Source: Promethearchaeum sp. (GTDB lineage: Archaea > Asgardarchaeota > Lokiarchaeia > Sigyniarchaeales > Promethearchaeaceae). From it: a stretch of 9,742 nucleotides of DNA. The DNA lies in the NCBI GenBank assembly GCA_030611625.1, contig JAUWPK010000103.1, positions 1-9,742 of the forward strand, read 5' to 3'. The notes below the pieces were generated by a model, which was not told where the DNA came from, ran no database searches, and was given only the letters and a program-made list of their open reading frames with translations. The translations under genes and the position numbers were made by a program. Positions 1-5,949 of the stretch are shown here, piece by piece (within the stretch, counting starts at the first letter, position 1; every line of letters begins with the position of its first letter).

Positions 1-68
1 TAACTATCAATTAACACGATGTTTTCACAATTTATTTCTTTTGATTTGTGATAAGTCAAATAATTTAT

Positions 69-812
69 TTAATCTTGAAATAGGGAGATTATTTTATTCT
101 GGAGTTCTTTGGTTCTATTTCTCAATTTTTCTACCAATTCCAAGTCAATAACTTTTTCACCGAATTCTTCTTTTAACTTCTCCAAATTTTTTTGGAAAAG
201 AGTATTGAAATCATCTTTTTTAAATAATTTCGTTTCTTGAGGAATTATCATTTCTAAATCTTTGATAGATTGTATTTTTTTATGGATTTTAATAGGTAAA
301 ATATTGGATACCATTGGATCTTCTTTCAGATAAGCTCTTAAAACGACATCGTCTGCAATCATTGTTGGTTCCATCTGTTTAAATTCGGGAGAAGCGAATT
401 TTGAACAAATACTTATAAGCTGGTGATGTTTTTCAATGAGGTATAGATTAATATTGGATTCGGGGATGGAATTGGTTTTTATCTCTTCTCGAACAAAGTA
501 TAGAAACAAAGTTTTGAAGAATTCCAAAGGGATTTGATATTTCCATTGATTTGCTCTTAAATAGAAATACTTCATTTCAGGTGAGAAAAAAGACTCTTCT
601 ATTGAAGTTGGAACATCTCCTAGTGCAAGTGAAAATGCTTTCATAACATTTTTATGGTTAATTAAATTCGAAATTTCTTTTCCAAATTGATTTTCACTTT
701 GATTTTTTTTAATTTTTATTGATTCTTCGACAATTTCTTTTTTTAATTCATTTTTTTCATAAATTGTTTTTTTTTTTTGCATTTTTTCAGAATTTATTAG
801 GTTTGAAGACAT
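69..812 (-). CDS. Hypothetical protein, Lys/Glu-rich, 247 aa
   Basis: I do not recognise this protein. Residues 1-50 are rich in Lys, Glu, Asn and Ser and look disordered; part of this stretch is encoded by an A-run. Residues 55-165 are more hydrophobic and aromatic and probably form a helical globular core. Residues 200-245 are charged and heptad-like, suggesting a C-terminal coiled coil. There is no signal peptide and no clear membrane segment, so it is probably cytosolic. I chose the ATG at 810-812 because a TATA-like element lies about 25-35 bp upstream and there is no SD, which fits a leaderless archaeal transcript. It is divergent from the membrane protein gene at 1100 and has no operon partner in the window. 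It is long, open and bounded by a plausible promoter, so it is probably real; function unknown. Confidence 0.7.
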   Translation of the reverse strand: MSSNLINSEKMQKKKTIYEKNELKKEIVEESIKIKKNQSENQFGKEISNLINHKNVMKAFSLALGDVPTSIEESFFSPEMKYFYLRANQWKYQIPLEFFKTLFLYFVREEIKTNSIPESNINLYLIEKHHQLISICSKFASPEFKQMEPTMIADDVVLRAYLKEDPMVSNILPIKIHKKIQSIKDLEMIIPQETKLFKKDDFNTLFQKNLEKLKEEFGEKVIDLELVEKLRNRTKELQNKIISLFQD

Positions 813-836
813 GTTGACATCTAATTATAGTTGTTA

Positions 837-844
837 TATATAAA
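837..844 (-). promoter_or_regulatory. Archaeal TATA box for the 69-812 gene
   Basis: On the minus strand this reads TTTATATA, matching the archaeal box A consensus. It lies 25-32 bp upstream of the ATG at 812, so the predicted transcription start falls within a few bases of the start codon and the mRNA would be leaderless or nearly so. Several other AT-rich stretches occur nearby, so the exact box is uncertain. Confidence 0.5.
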
Positions 845-873
845 AAACCAAAATCTAAACAATCAACATTTTG

Positions 874-968
874 GTAGACTTAAAAAAAAAATCTACTTTT
901 TTTATTAATCATTTTTTTCAAAAAATTTTCTTTGATTTTTCTTTCAGACTTTTTTGTAGGCTTAAAAA
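874..968. repeat. Paired GTAGRCTTAAAAA direct repeats in divergent intergenic region
   Basis: GTAGACTTAAAAA (874-886) and GTAGGCTTAAAAA (956-968) are 13-bp near-identical direct repeats 82 bp apart. They lie between the divergent genes starting at 812 (-) and 1100 (+). The first copy is also part of a small inverted repeat, GTAGA (874-878) with TCTAC (892-896). They could be regulator binding sites, but the region is so AT-rich that chance similarity is quite possible. Confidence 0.25.
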
Positions 969-976
969 TTTCGATA

Positions 977-984
977 TTATAAAT
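977..984 (+). promoter_or_regulatory. Candidate TATA box for the 1100-2020 gene
   Basis: TTATAAAT resembles an archaeal box A. Transcription would start near 1005-1010, giving a leader of about 90 nt before the ATG at 1100. Other AT-rich stretches closer to the gene could serve instead. Confidence 0.3.
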
Positions 985-1033
985 ACACCTACTCTATTTT
1001 GATTTGTAATCGATTTTTCATTTGATGGTGATA

Positions 1034-1051
1034 ATTTTTCCTATGAAAAAT
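1034..1051. promoter_or_regulatory. Inverted repeat upstream of membrane protein gene
   Basis: A perfect 7-bp inverted repeat, ATTTTTC and GAAAAAT, flanks a 4-bp spacer, 49 bp upstream of the ATG at 1100. It could be an operator or a weak hairpin in the 5' leader. It is AT-rich and may be coincidental. Confidence 0.25.
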
Positions 1052-1099
1052 AAGGTTGCAATCAGTTAACATAAAAACAAAAAAAAAAGTGAAAAAAAC

Positions 1100-2020
1100 A
1101 TGGGTTTATTTTTCGATATAATACTTTTACAATTCTTAGGATTAATAGCGGTTAAAATTTGTAAATATATCAAATATAGATTTATTGTCATTGATCCAAT
1201 ATTTGATTTTTTCTTAAAAGCGGCTATATATATCCGGGAATTGAGTCATTTCGTATTATCCAAAATCTTGTTTGTTCCTATTGATTGGTCTGATTTAAAT
1301 TTTAATGACGAACAAGGACGGAGAAATATTGAATATGACTTAACGCCTGATTATTATAAACGAATGAGCTTCCTAAAGCAATTTTTAATTGCAACAGCTC
1401 CAATATGGATAGGAACATATTTATCATATAAATTGTATGATTTGTATAGAATTTCTGACTGGATAGTATTTAGAATCTTAATTATTGGTGGATTCATAAT
1501 TATTCTCTGTTTTACGAGGCCTACTTTAGCTGATTATGGGGGTATTTTTACAGCTATTATGGAAAAACCCTTCAATTCTTTAAAACAGTTAATTTTTCTG
1601 GGTGTTTCATATCTAATCTACAATTATAATTTTGATTATTTCTATAATATCATTCCGCATTATCATTTACTTTATGATTTTGTGTTGTTACTTAGTTTAG
1701 AGGGTCTTATGGAATTAATTTTAATTGTAATCGGTTTTATTATTAAGAAATTAGGTTCGTTGAGCAGAAATGACTCAATGTTAACTAGGAGTGCTCACAG
1801 GAATTGGAGAAGAGATTCAATCAATCAAATTTTTCCTAGTAGAAGAAAAAGAAAAAAAGAAAAAGCCAGAATGGATTATTTATATTCTGGTTTTAACCTT
1901 TTACCTTATGATGATGAGACTGCAGCCGAGGAATTTGGGGAGTCTATGATTAGGAACAACCAATTAATGATAGATATCAAGAATATAGATATCAAGAATA
2001 AAGATATCAATACCAAATAA
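1100..2020 (+). CDS. Multi-pass membrane protein with degenerate M50-like motif, 306 aa
   Basis: An integral membrane protein with hydrophobic segments near residues 5-24, 28-58, 92-112, 121-138, 160-176 and 187-217. It ends in a soluble, strongly basic tail (Arg/Lys cluster near 233-257). RELSH at 46-50 sits in a hydrophobic helix like the HExxH helix of M50 (site-2-protease-like) zinc proteases, but the first His is Arg. API at 100-102 and RPTLADYGG at 140-148 fall where such families carry a Pro-rich turn and a third metal-ligand region. The resemblance is from memory and weak. If the relation is real, the Arg suggests a catalytically dead or non-zinc member. The start at 1100 lacks an SD and follows an A/G-rich stretch. 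The last 15 residues come from a short tandem DNA repeat. It is transcribed alone and ends before a T-run terminator. Confidence 0.75.
   Translation: MGLFFDIILLQFLGLIAVKICKYIKYRFIVIDPIFDFFLKAAIYIRELSHFVLSKILFVPIDWSDLNFNDEQGRRNIEYDLTPDYYKRMSFLKQFLIATAPIWIGTYLSYKLYDLYRISDWIVFRILIIGGFIIILCFTRPTLADYGGIFTAIMEKPFNSLKQLIFLGVSYLIYNYNFDYFYNIIPHYHLLYDFVLLLSLEGLMELILIVIGFIIKKLGSLSRNDSMLTRSAHRNWRRDSINQIFPSRRKRKKEKARMDYLYSGFNLLPYDDETAAEEFGESMIRNNQLMIDIKNIDIKNKDINTK
1970..2014 (+). repeat. 15-bp tandem repeat, 3 units, in gene 3' end
   Basis: Units at 1970-1984 and 1985-1999 are identical (ATAGATATCAAGAAT); a third, diverged unit covers 2000-2014. The unit is a multiple of three, so the repeat stays in frame and encodes a repeating Asp-Ile-Lys-Asn-type C-terminal tail on the membrane protein. 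Confidence 0.8.
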
Positions 2021-2032
2021 TAAATGAACTTA

Positions 2033-2045
2033 TTTTTTTTTTTTT
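2033..2045 (+). terminator. T-run terminator after membrane protein gene
   Basis: Thirteen consecutive T bases begin 13 bp after the TAA at 2018-2020. Archaeal RNA polymerase terminates on such T-rich runs without needing a hairpin, and I see no convincing stem just upstream. It also separates this gene from the convergent small gene ending at 2055. Confidence 0.6.
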
Positions 2046-2054
2046 GAAATTCCG

Positions 2055-2237
2055 TTATTTTAAATAGCGACTCAGATCATCTTGCATGAGATATTCTTCG
2101 AGGGGGCCAACATTATTTTGTATTACCTGTGTTGGTCTTGTAATCGCATATATAGCTTTGAAAGATCCTATAAGTTCATTAATACATTCAGTTTCTAGGG
2201 TTAGCTCTACGACTTTATTGATTGGATTAGGGGTCAT
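2055..2237 (-). CDS. Small hypothetical protein, 60 aa
   Basis: I do not recognise this small protein. It is slightly acidic overall, has no membrane segment, and its composition is balanced rather than the low-complexity pattern of a chance frame in AT-rich DNA. The centre (about residues 20-45) looks like a compact fold with mixed hydrophobic and polar residues; the C-terminus is acidic and ends SRYLK. The ATG at 2235-2237 has no SD, but an archaeal TATA element lies about 33-39 bp upstream, predicting a leader of roughly 10 nt. That promoter, together with the composition, is the main reason to accept it. It converges on the membrane protein gene, with the T-run between them. Confidence 0.5.
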   Translation of the reverse strand: MTPNPINKVVELTLETECINELIGSFKAIYAITRPTQVIQNNVGPLEEYLMQDDLSRYLK

Positions 2238-2269
2238 CTTGTTTATACTGATTGGAAAAAGATAAGAAA

Positions 2270-2276
2270 TTTATAT
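2270..2276 (-). promoter_or_regulatory. Archaeal TATA box and BRE for the 60-aa gene
   Basis: The minus strand reads ATATAAA here, preceded by an A-rich purine stretch (AAAAAAG) that fits a TFB recognition element. It is 33 bp upstream of the ATG at 2237, so transcription would start about 10 nt before the start codon. Confidence 0.45.
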
Positions 2277-2289
2277 CTTTTTTATTGCA

Positions 2290-2456
2290 TAATATTTCAA
2301 GACACTCTTAGGAACTTTCCAGTGGATTTAAGAAAATTGACCAAATCTTTTTTAAAAAAACTCCGGTCAAGATGGATATATTTAAAAATTGAAAGATTAG
2401 TAAAGTTTTTCTAAGAATCAATAAGAAGTCTCTTAAGGTTTAAAATTTAATTCATC
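2290..2456. other. Non-coding AT-rich spacer
   Basis: I see no supported coding frame or RNA gene here. A TATA-like stretch on + (about 2376-2388, ATATATTTAAAAA) could once have served the broken TPR gene that follows, with a start near 2410. This is weak evidence in such AT-rich sequence. Confidence 0.3.
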
Positions 2457-3011
2457 ATGAATCTAAAGTGTCCAATTCAGAAGATGAAAATCGAAAAGAA
2501 TACTGGTTAAATCAATGGAAGAAATTTTTAGATCAAGCAGATAATGAAGAAGCAATAAAATGTTTTAAAGAAGTTCTAGAGATAGATTCCTTAATTTAGG
2601 ATTTATATATGATTTAGAACACAATATCCCAAAAAGCTGCATTTTGTTATGAGAAAGCATTGGAAATTAATCCTGATAATTCTATATTATGGTATTTATT
2701 AGGATATACTCAAGAAGGCCCTGAAGCAATCCGATGTTTAAAAAAAGCTTTAGAAATTAATCCGAAATATATTAATGCATGGATACTATTAGGTGATATT
2801 TATAGGGACAATAATGATTCTCAAGAGGCTAATCGTTGTTATAAAAAAATTTTAGAAATTGACTCAACTAATTATCTAGCAGAGAGAGAATTAATTAATT
2901 GCAATTTATGAAAAGATTTTAGCAAATGACCCAACTAATTATCTAGCAGAGAGAGAATTAATTGAAATTTATAAAAGACTTGATTTCTCATTAGAAGATT
3001 TGGATTTGTAA
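2457..3011 (+). pseudogene. Broken tetratricopeptide (TPR) repeat gene
   Basis: TPR-type coding sequence is spread over three frames. First piece (frame of 2468): contains EEAIKCFKEVLEID, then a TAG at 2597-2599 and another at 2615-2617. Second piece (about 2590-2630, next frame): a TPR helix beginning LNLGFIYDLEHN. Third piece (about 2630-2911, back in the first frame): KAAFCYEKALEINPDN, LLGYTQEGPEAIRCLKKALE and AWILLGDIYRDN, typical 34-residue TPR units, ending at a TGA (2909-2911). The last piece, in the remaining frame, runs through PTNYLAERELIEIYKR to TAA at 3009-3011. One frame change falls at an A5 run (2631-2635); another is caused by a 67-bp duplication. TPR proteins are protein-protein interaction scaffolds. 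The 83-codon open piece 2660-2911 (TTG start) might still be expressed, but I read the whole as a pseudogene. Confidence 0.7.
2861..2994 (+). repeat. Diverged 67-bp tandem duplication
   Basis: A 32-bp stretch at 2865-2896 (starting CAACTAATTATC) recurs exactly at 2932-2963, offset 67 bp. Similarity extends on both sides with mismatches: GACT/GACC before, and AATTTATGAAAAGATT versus AATTTATAAAAGACTT after. Because 67 is not a multiple of three, the duplication itself shifts the TPR frame; without it the gene would end through NYLAERELIEIYKRLDF. Confidence 0.8.
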
Positions 3012-3376
3012 TTCCTTTCATTGTGTATAGCAATTTTTGGATATCCTTTACAACCTTGAAGCAATTGTTTTTAATGCGAATTTCATCTGTTTTTATAGGG
3101 TCAGTTTTTTTTGGTTCCTCTTTCAAAATCAAGCAACATGTAAGTATCTTTTTTCTCTGATCAATACATAAAAAATCTAAGAGCAAAGAATTAGTGCGGT
3201 TTAATTGAAAAATTTCTATATTATCGGCGATAATCTCATTGAAAAATCATAGGTCTTAAAATTTAATTTATTATTATAGATAATCTTATGATAATCGAGC
3301 AGTTTCAGCATGTGCTCGTTTAAATCCTTGGTGTAAGGCTGTTTTTCGTAAGTGATTAGTTTAATTAATCCAAAAT
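3012..3376 (-). pseudogene. Frameshifted remnant of an unrecognised protein, next to cas6e
   Basis: Two minus-strand frames of protein-like composition abut. The upstream piece starts right after cas6e and includes LITYEKQPYTKDLNEHMLKL; the downstream piece includes FFNEIIADNIEIFQLN and LLLDFLCIDQRKK. They join smoothly if one T is restored in the T5 run at 3242-3246 (minus-strand sense), giving a peptide of about 120 residues rich in Lys, Leu and Ile. No good start codon is visible at the upstream end and the C-terminal end is unclear; the frame carries on antisense into the TPR remnant, probably by chance. I do not recognise the family. A Q-x5-L-x-E-H pattern faintly recalls the start of Cas3''-type HD nucleases, but no HD pair is seen, so I make no functional call. 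It is on the cas strand and could be co-transcribed. Confidence 0.45.
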
Positions 3377-4108
3377 TTATATTATATGAATTGATAATAA
3401 TCCAAAACCAAATGCTTTACCTGAACCGATTCCTTTTATCAAGGTGTCTTTGAATTTTTCTATTTGAGTTATTATCAAATGTCCATCAAAAATGACACTA
3501 TTAAATTTTAAATTGTGTGATTTCTTTTTTCCTTTCAGAAAGGTATATTTGAATGGTACATTTTTATTAATATTAGGTTTTTTTGATATTCTAATATCAT
3601 AAATTGATTTTTCTATAGAATTGTGAACATTACATAATTCAAATCCACAAGAAAGCCCTTTATTTCTTATCCATTTGGTTAAATCTTCATCTTTTACAAT
3701 GGGGATCCGATTAGTTTTTCCTCTTATTGAATTTGGAGCATATTTCTTTGGAGGTGGACGTTTAGTTGGATTAGCTTTAAGTCTAAATCTACACTTCTGA
3801 TTTTCCTTTAATTTTTTTGTAAGAATGGTAAGATCCTTTGATTCAGGTTGACCTAAGAAATATTCTGGGTGTTTCTTTAAAATAGCATTCCAATTTGGTA
3901 TAATTTTAGACTGAATTAACAAAATCCATTTATTTTTATTCGAAATAGCTTCCAATCGGAATAGAAGATTATTTTCACTTCGATATGATTTATCATTTTT
4001 AGTTTCAGGAAAAGCAACACTTAAAGTACGATGTAGATCATAAACATCAGTTAAGTCTTGCCTCACTTGTGAATCTAGTGGATTAAGATAAGCTCTGCTT
4101 AGATACAT
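3377..4108 (-). CDS. cas6e: Cas6e (CasE/Cse3), crRNA-processing endoribonuclease
   Basis: Cas6e cuts pre-crRNA within each repeat hairpin and stays bound to the 3' handle in Cascade. Seen here: 243 aa with the N-terminal ferredoxin-like strand MYLSRAYLNPL; Tyr23 and His26 in VYDLHRTLSVAFP, at the positions of the catalytic Tyr and His known in the Thermus Cas6e; and the C-terminal Gly-rich loop GIGSGKAFGFGLLSI (226-240) typical of the RAMP fold. I chose the ATG at 4106-4108 rather than an in-frame start 60 bp upstream because GGAG lies 7 nt before it and the family begins exactly here. The longer version would add a Lys-rich stretch encoded by an A10 run. It is the last gene of the operon; no cas1 or cas2 follows. 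All visible key residues are intact. Confidence 0.93.
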   Translation of the reverse strand: MYLSRAYLNPLDSQVRQDLTDVYDLHRTLSVAFPETKNDKSYRSENNLLFRLEAISNKNKWILLIQSKIIPNWNAILKKHPEYFLGQPESKDLTILTKKLKENQKCRFRLKANPTKRPPPKKYAPNSIRGKTNRIPIVKDEDLTKWIRNKGLSCGFELCNVHNSIEKSIYDIRISKKPNINKNVPFKYTFLKGKKKSHNLKFNSVIFDGHLIITQIEKFKDTLIKGIGSGKAFGFGLLSIHII

Positions 4109-4114
4109 TTTAAT

Positions 4115-4129
4115 TCTCCTTTTTTTTTT
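4115..4129 (-). promoter_or_regulatory. SD of cas6e with upstream A-tract
   Basis: The minus strand reads a run of ten A followed by GGAGAA, placing GGAG 7 nt before the ATG at 4108. This SD decides the cas6e start over the more upstream in-frame codon. Confidence 0.75.
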
Positions 4130-4151
4130 GTTTTTACTTAAACTAAAAAAT

Positions 4152-4808
4152 TCAATTATTAAGATCAATTTGAATATATTTTATCCCTCGTTGTTCATAT
4201 TTACGAGTGATAAAACTATTTTTCATTAGTTGATCATATCGTATTTGATCTGCTTCAACTAAGTCAACTTCGAGGTTACAATTTATTATACGATGAGAAT
4301 CTTGAGTTGGATTTTTTATCGGATATTTTTTAAAACTATCTACTAAGTTCATGTTTTCTAGTAAACCATCTGGAATATATACTGGTTCAGATGGAACATA
4401 ACTTTTCCTACCAAGATAAATGTTAAATTTTGGATGTGCTAAGGCGTTGTGAACTTTACTAAGAAATTCTATATCATTTCCTTCAAAACCAATTAGGAAA
4501 TTTGCATCAGCTAAGTAAAATCTTTCTGAAATTACATTTCTTTTCCCAATACCTGTTGCTTTAAGAACATTTTCTGCAGTTTGAAAATCTTTTTCAATCC
4601 TCCCTGGTTTGTCAATTCTAACTCCCATTCTGAGAGGAATAAATGGCGAAAGGTCTAAAGATCTTTCCCATCCTAATGCTGCACAACATAAACCTACTAC
4701 ACCACTCTTGGTTGGATCGAGATGAGTTTCTCTTATAATAAACTGACTATCGGATCCCCAAGATTGCATTGGACCAGTTAACCGAAGCAAAAGTGTGTGC
4801 AATTTCAT
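4152..4808 (-). CDS. cas5e: Cas5e (CasD), Cascade crRNA 5'-handle binding subunit
   Basis: Cas5e caps the crRNA 5' handle at the foot of Cascade and contacts Cas8e and the first Cas7. The N-terminal RAMP signature is clear: TLLLRLTGPMQSWG (5-18), then PTKSGVVGLCCAALGW (32-47), both hallmarks of the I-E Cas5 family. At 218 aa the length is normal. An SD (AGGAGG, 4811-4816) is only 2 nt from the ATG at 4806-4808 but 8 nt from an in-frame TTG at 4800-4802. The spacing of sibling genes (7-8 nt after GGAG) and a common family N-terminus (MHTLLLRL) make the TTG start a real alternative, giving 216 aa. The SD overlaps the cas7e stop TAG (4815-4817), so translation of the two is probably coupled. The gap to cas6e is 43 bp. 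Confidence 0.94.
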   Translation of the reverse strand: MKLHTLLLRLTGPMQSWGSDSQFIIRETHLDPTKSGVVGLCCAALGWERSLDLSPFIPLRMGVRIDKPGRIEKDFQTAENVLKATGIGKRNVISERFYLADANFLIGFEGNDIEFLSKVHNALAHPKFNIYLGRKSYVPSEPVYIPDGLLENMNLVDSFKKYPIKNPTQDSHRIINCNLEVDLVEADQIRYDQLMKNSFITRKYEQRGIKYIQIDLNN

Positions 4809-4814
4809 TCCCTC

Positions 4815-5918
4815 CTAAATTGAAATGTTTGAAATGATATCATTAATTAGTAATGGTAGGCTATCTACTACATTATCTTTCAAATCCCCAATCTCTTTTT
4901 TCTTACTTAAGATTGATATTTTTCTGACTTCATCCATTCCGTAAAAACCAACTAATTCTTTCCAATATTCTAAAAGTGCAGAAATGGAATCATTTATGAG
5001 ATCTCCTCGTTCTTGTGGAATAGGTTTAGCAAAAGCATTTGCTAATGACCACATGTTATCATCTCTTAAAACAACCATAACAAATGAAGGAGGATTTTGT
5101 GCAGCCATGGAATTTTGTTTACCGGTAGGTATCATTTTTACTGAGGCTTCAATAAAAGCTTTTACCGTTAATTTAGTTAGATCCATATCATTTTGAAGAT
5201 TTTTGTATAATTGGTCAAAATTTATATTTGCATATCGATAAAAACACGCAGAATTGAATTCGACTGTTCCCATCATCCCTGCTCCGGGTTCTTCACTTGT
5301 TTTTTCTTCATCTAATGCTGTAAAAAAATCAAATTCTGTAGCAGTTCTATGAGTGGATATGGCATGAGCTACTTGTGACGCAGCATCAATATTATGTTTC
5401 GGCATCTCTGCTATCATTCGGCCAAAAAGAGCAATATCAGAAGCTTTCTGACCATTTAATATTTCAGTTGCATATTTTTTAATTTCTTTAAATTCTTTTT
5501 TTTTCTTATCTAAGCTTTCAGAATTTAAAAATGACCAATATTTTTCACACATTTCTGCAATTTTTTTAATTTCTTCATGTCCCAAAAAGAGTAGGACTGA
5601 TGTTTTTCCCTTTTTATCAATTTTTAATCCAAAAATTTCCAAAACATTCTTTGATACTATAAAAGATTCTTTTTCATCTTTGTCTTTTGAAATTAATTCT
5701 TTTTGAATCATTTCTATAGCTTTCAAGGTTCGTGAACCAAAATTTTCTAAACTTAGAATTTTTGGAAAAATTTGGGTTCTCATTGATCTTTTAATACATT
5801 GACTCGAAATTCGAGCTCGGCGGTAACCCCCAAACATACAATCTTTAGGGGAATTTGATTCATCCCTATTTAAACAAGAAGGGGCGAAATTTTGAATTAA
5901 ATGAATTTCTACAAACAT
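4815..5918 (-). CDS. cas7e: Cas7e (CasC/Cse4), Cascade backbone subunit
   Basis: Six copies of Cas7 form the helical backbone of type I-E Cascade, gripping the crRNA spacer and kinking it every sixth base. The protein is 367 aa, normal for the family. Motifs seen: MFVEIHLIQNFAPSCLNRD (1-19), PKDC (24-27), GGYRRARISSQCIKRS (30-45), and further on DAASQVAHAISTHRT and GAGMMGTVEFNSACFYRY, all typical of the Cse4/CasC family. The ATG at 5916-5918 is chosen because GGAG precedes it by 8 nt and the family begins MFVEIH. An upstream in-frame start at 5969 would add 17 Lys-rich residues encoded by the intergenic A-run and overlap cse2. The gap from the cse2 stop is 31 bp. It looks fully intact. Confidence 0.96.
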   Translation of the reverse strand: MFVEIHLIQNFAPSCLNRDESNSPKDCMFGGYRRARISSQCIKRSMRTQIFPKILSLENFGSRTLKAIEMIQKELISKDKDEKESFIVSKNVLEIFGLKIDKKGKTSVLLFLGHEEIKKIAEMCEKYWSFLNSESLDKKKKEFKEIKKYATEILNGQKASDIALFGRMIAEMPKHNIDAASQVAHAISTHRTATEFDFFTALDEEKTSEEPGAGMMGTVEFNSACFYRYANINFDQLYKNLQNDMDLTKLTVKAFIEASVKMIPTGKQNSMAAQNPPSFVMVVLRDDNMWSLANAFAKPIPQERGDLINDSISALLEYWKELVGFYGMDEVRKISILSKKKEIGDLKDNVVDSLPLLINDIISNISI

Positions 5919-5926
5919 TTTTTTAT

Positions 5927-5942
5927 CTCCTTTTTTTTTTTT
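5927..5942 (-). promoter_or_regulatory. SD of cas7e with upstream A-tract
   Basis: A run of twelve A on the minus strand leads into GGAG (5930-5927), 8 nt before the ATG at 5918. It fixes the cas7e start. The arrangement is the same as before cas6e. Confidence 0.75.
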
Positions 5943-5949
5943 AAAAAAA

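Noticed and set aside
892..912. tRNA or other structured RNA in the 813-1099 spacer
   Set aside because: Only very short AT-rich stems; no cloverleaf or GC-rich structure, which would be expected to stand out in this genome.
3187..3376. CRISPR array or leader downstream of cas6e
   Set aside because: No repeat of 28-29 bp recurs at regular spacing; only short AT-rich similarities, and the stretch is better explained as a protein remnant.
4984..5196. Open frame on + inside cas7e
   Set aside because: Antisense to a highly conserved gene, with no SD or promoter; a shadow of the cas7e coding pattern.
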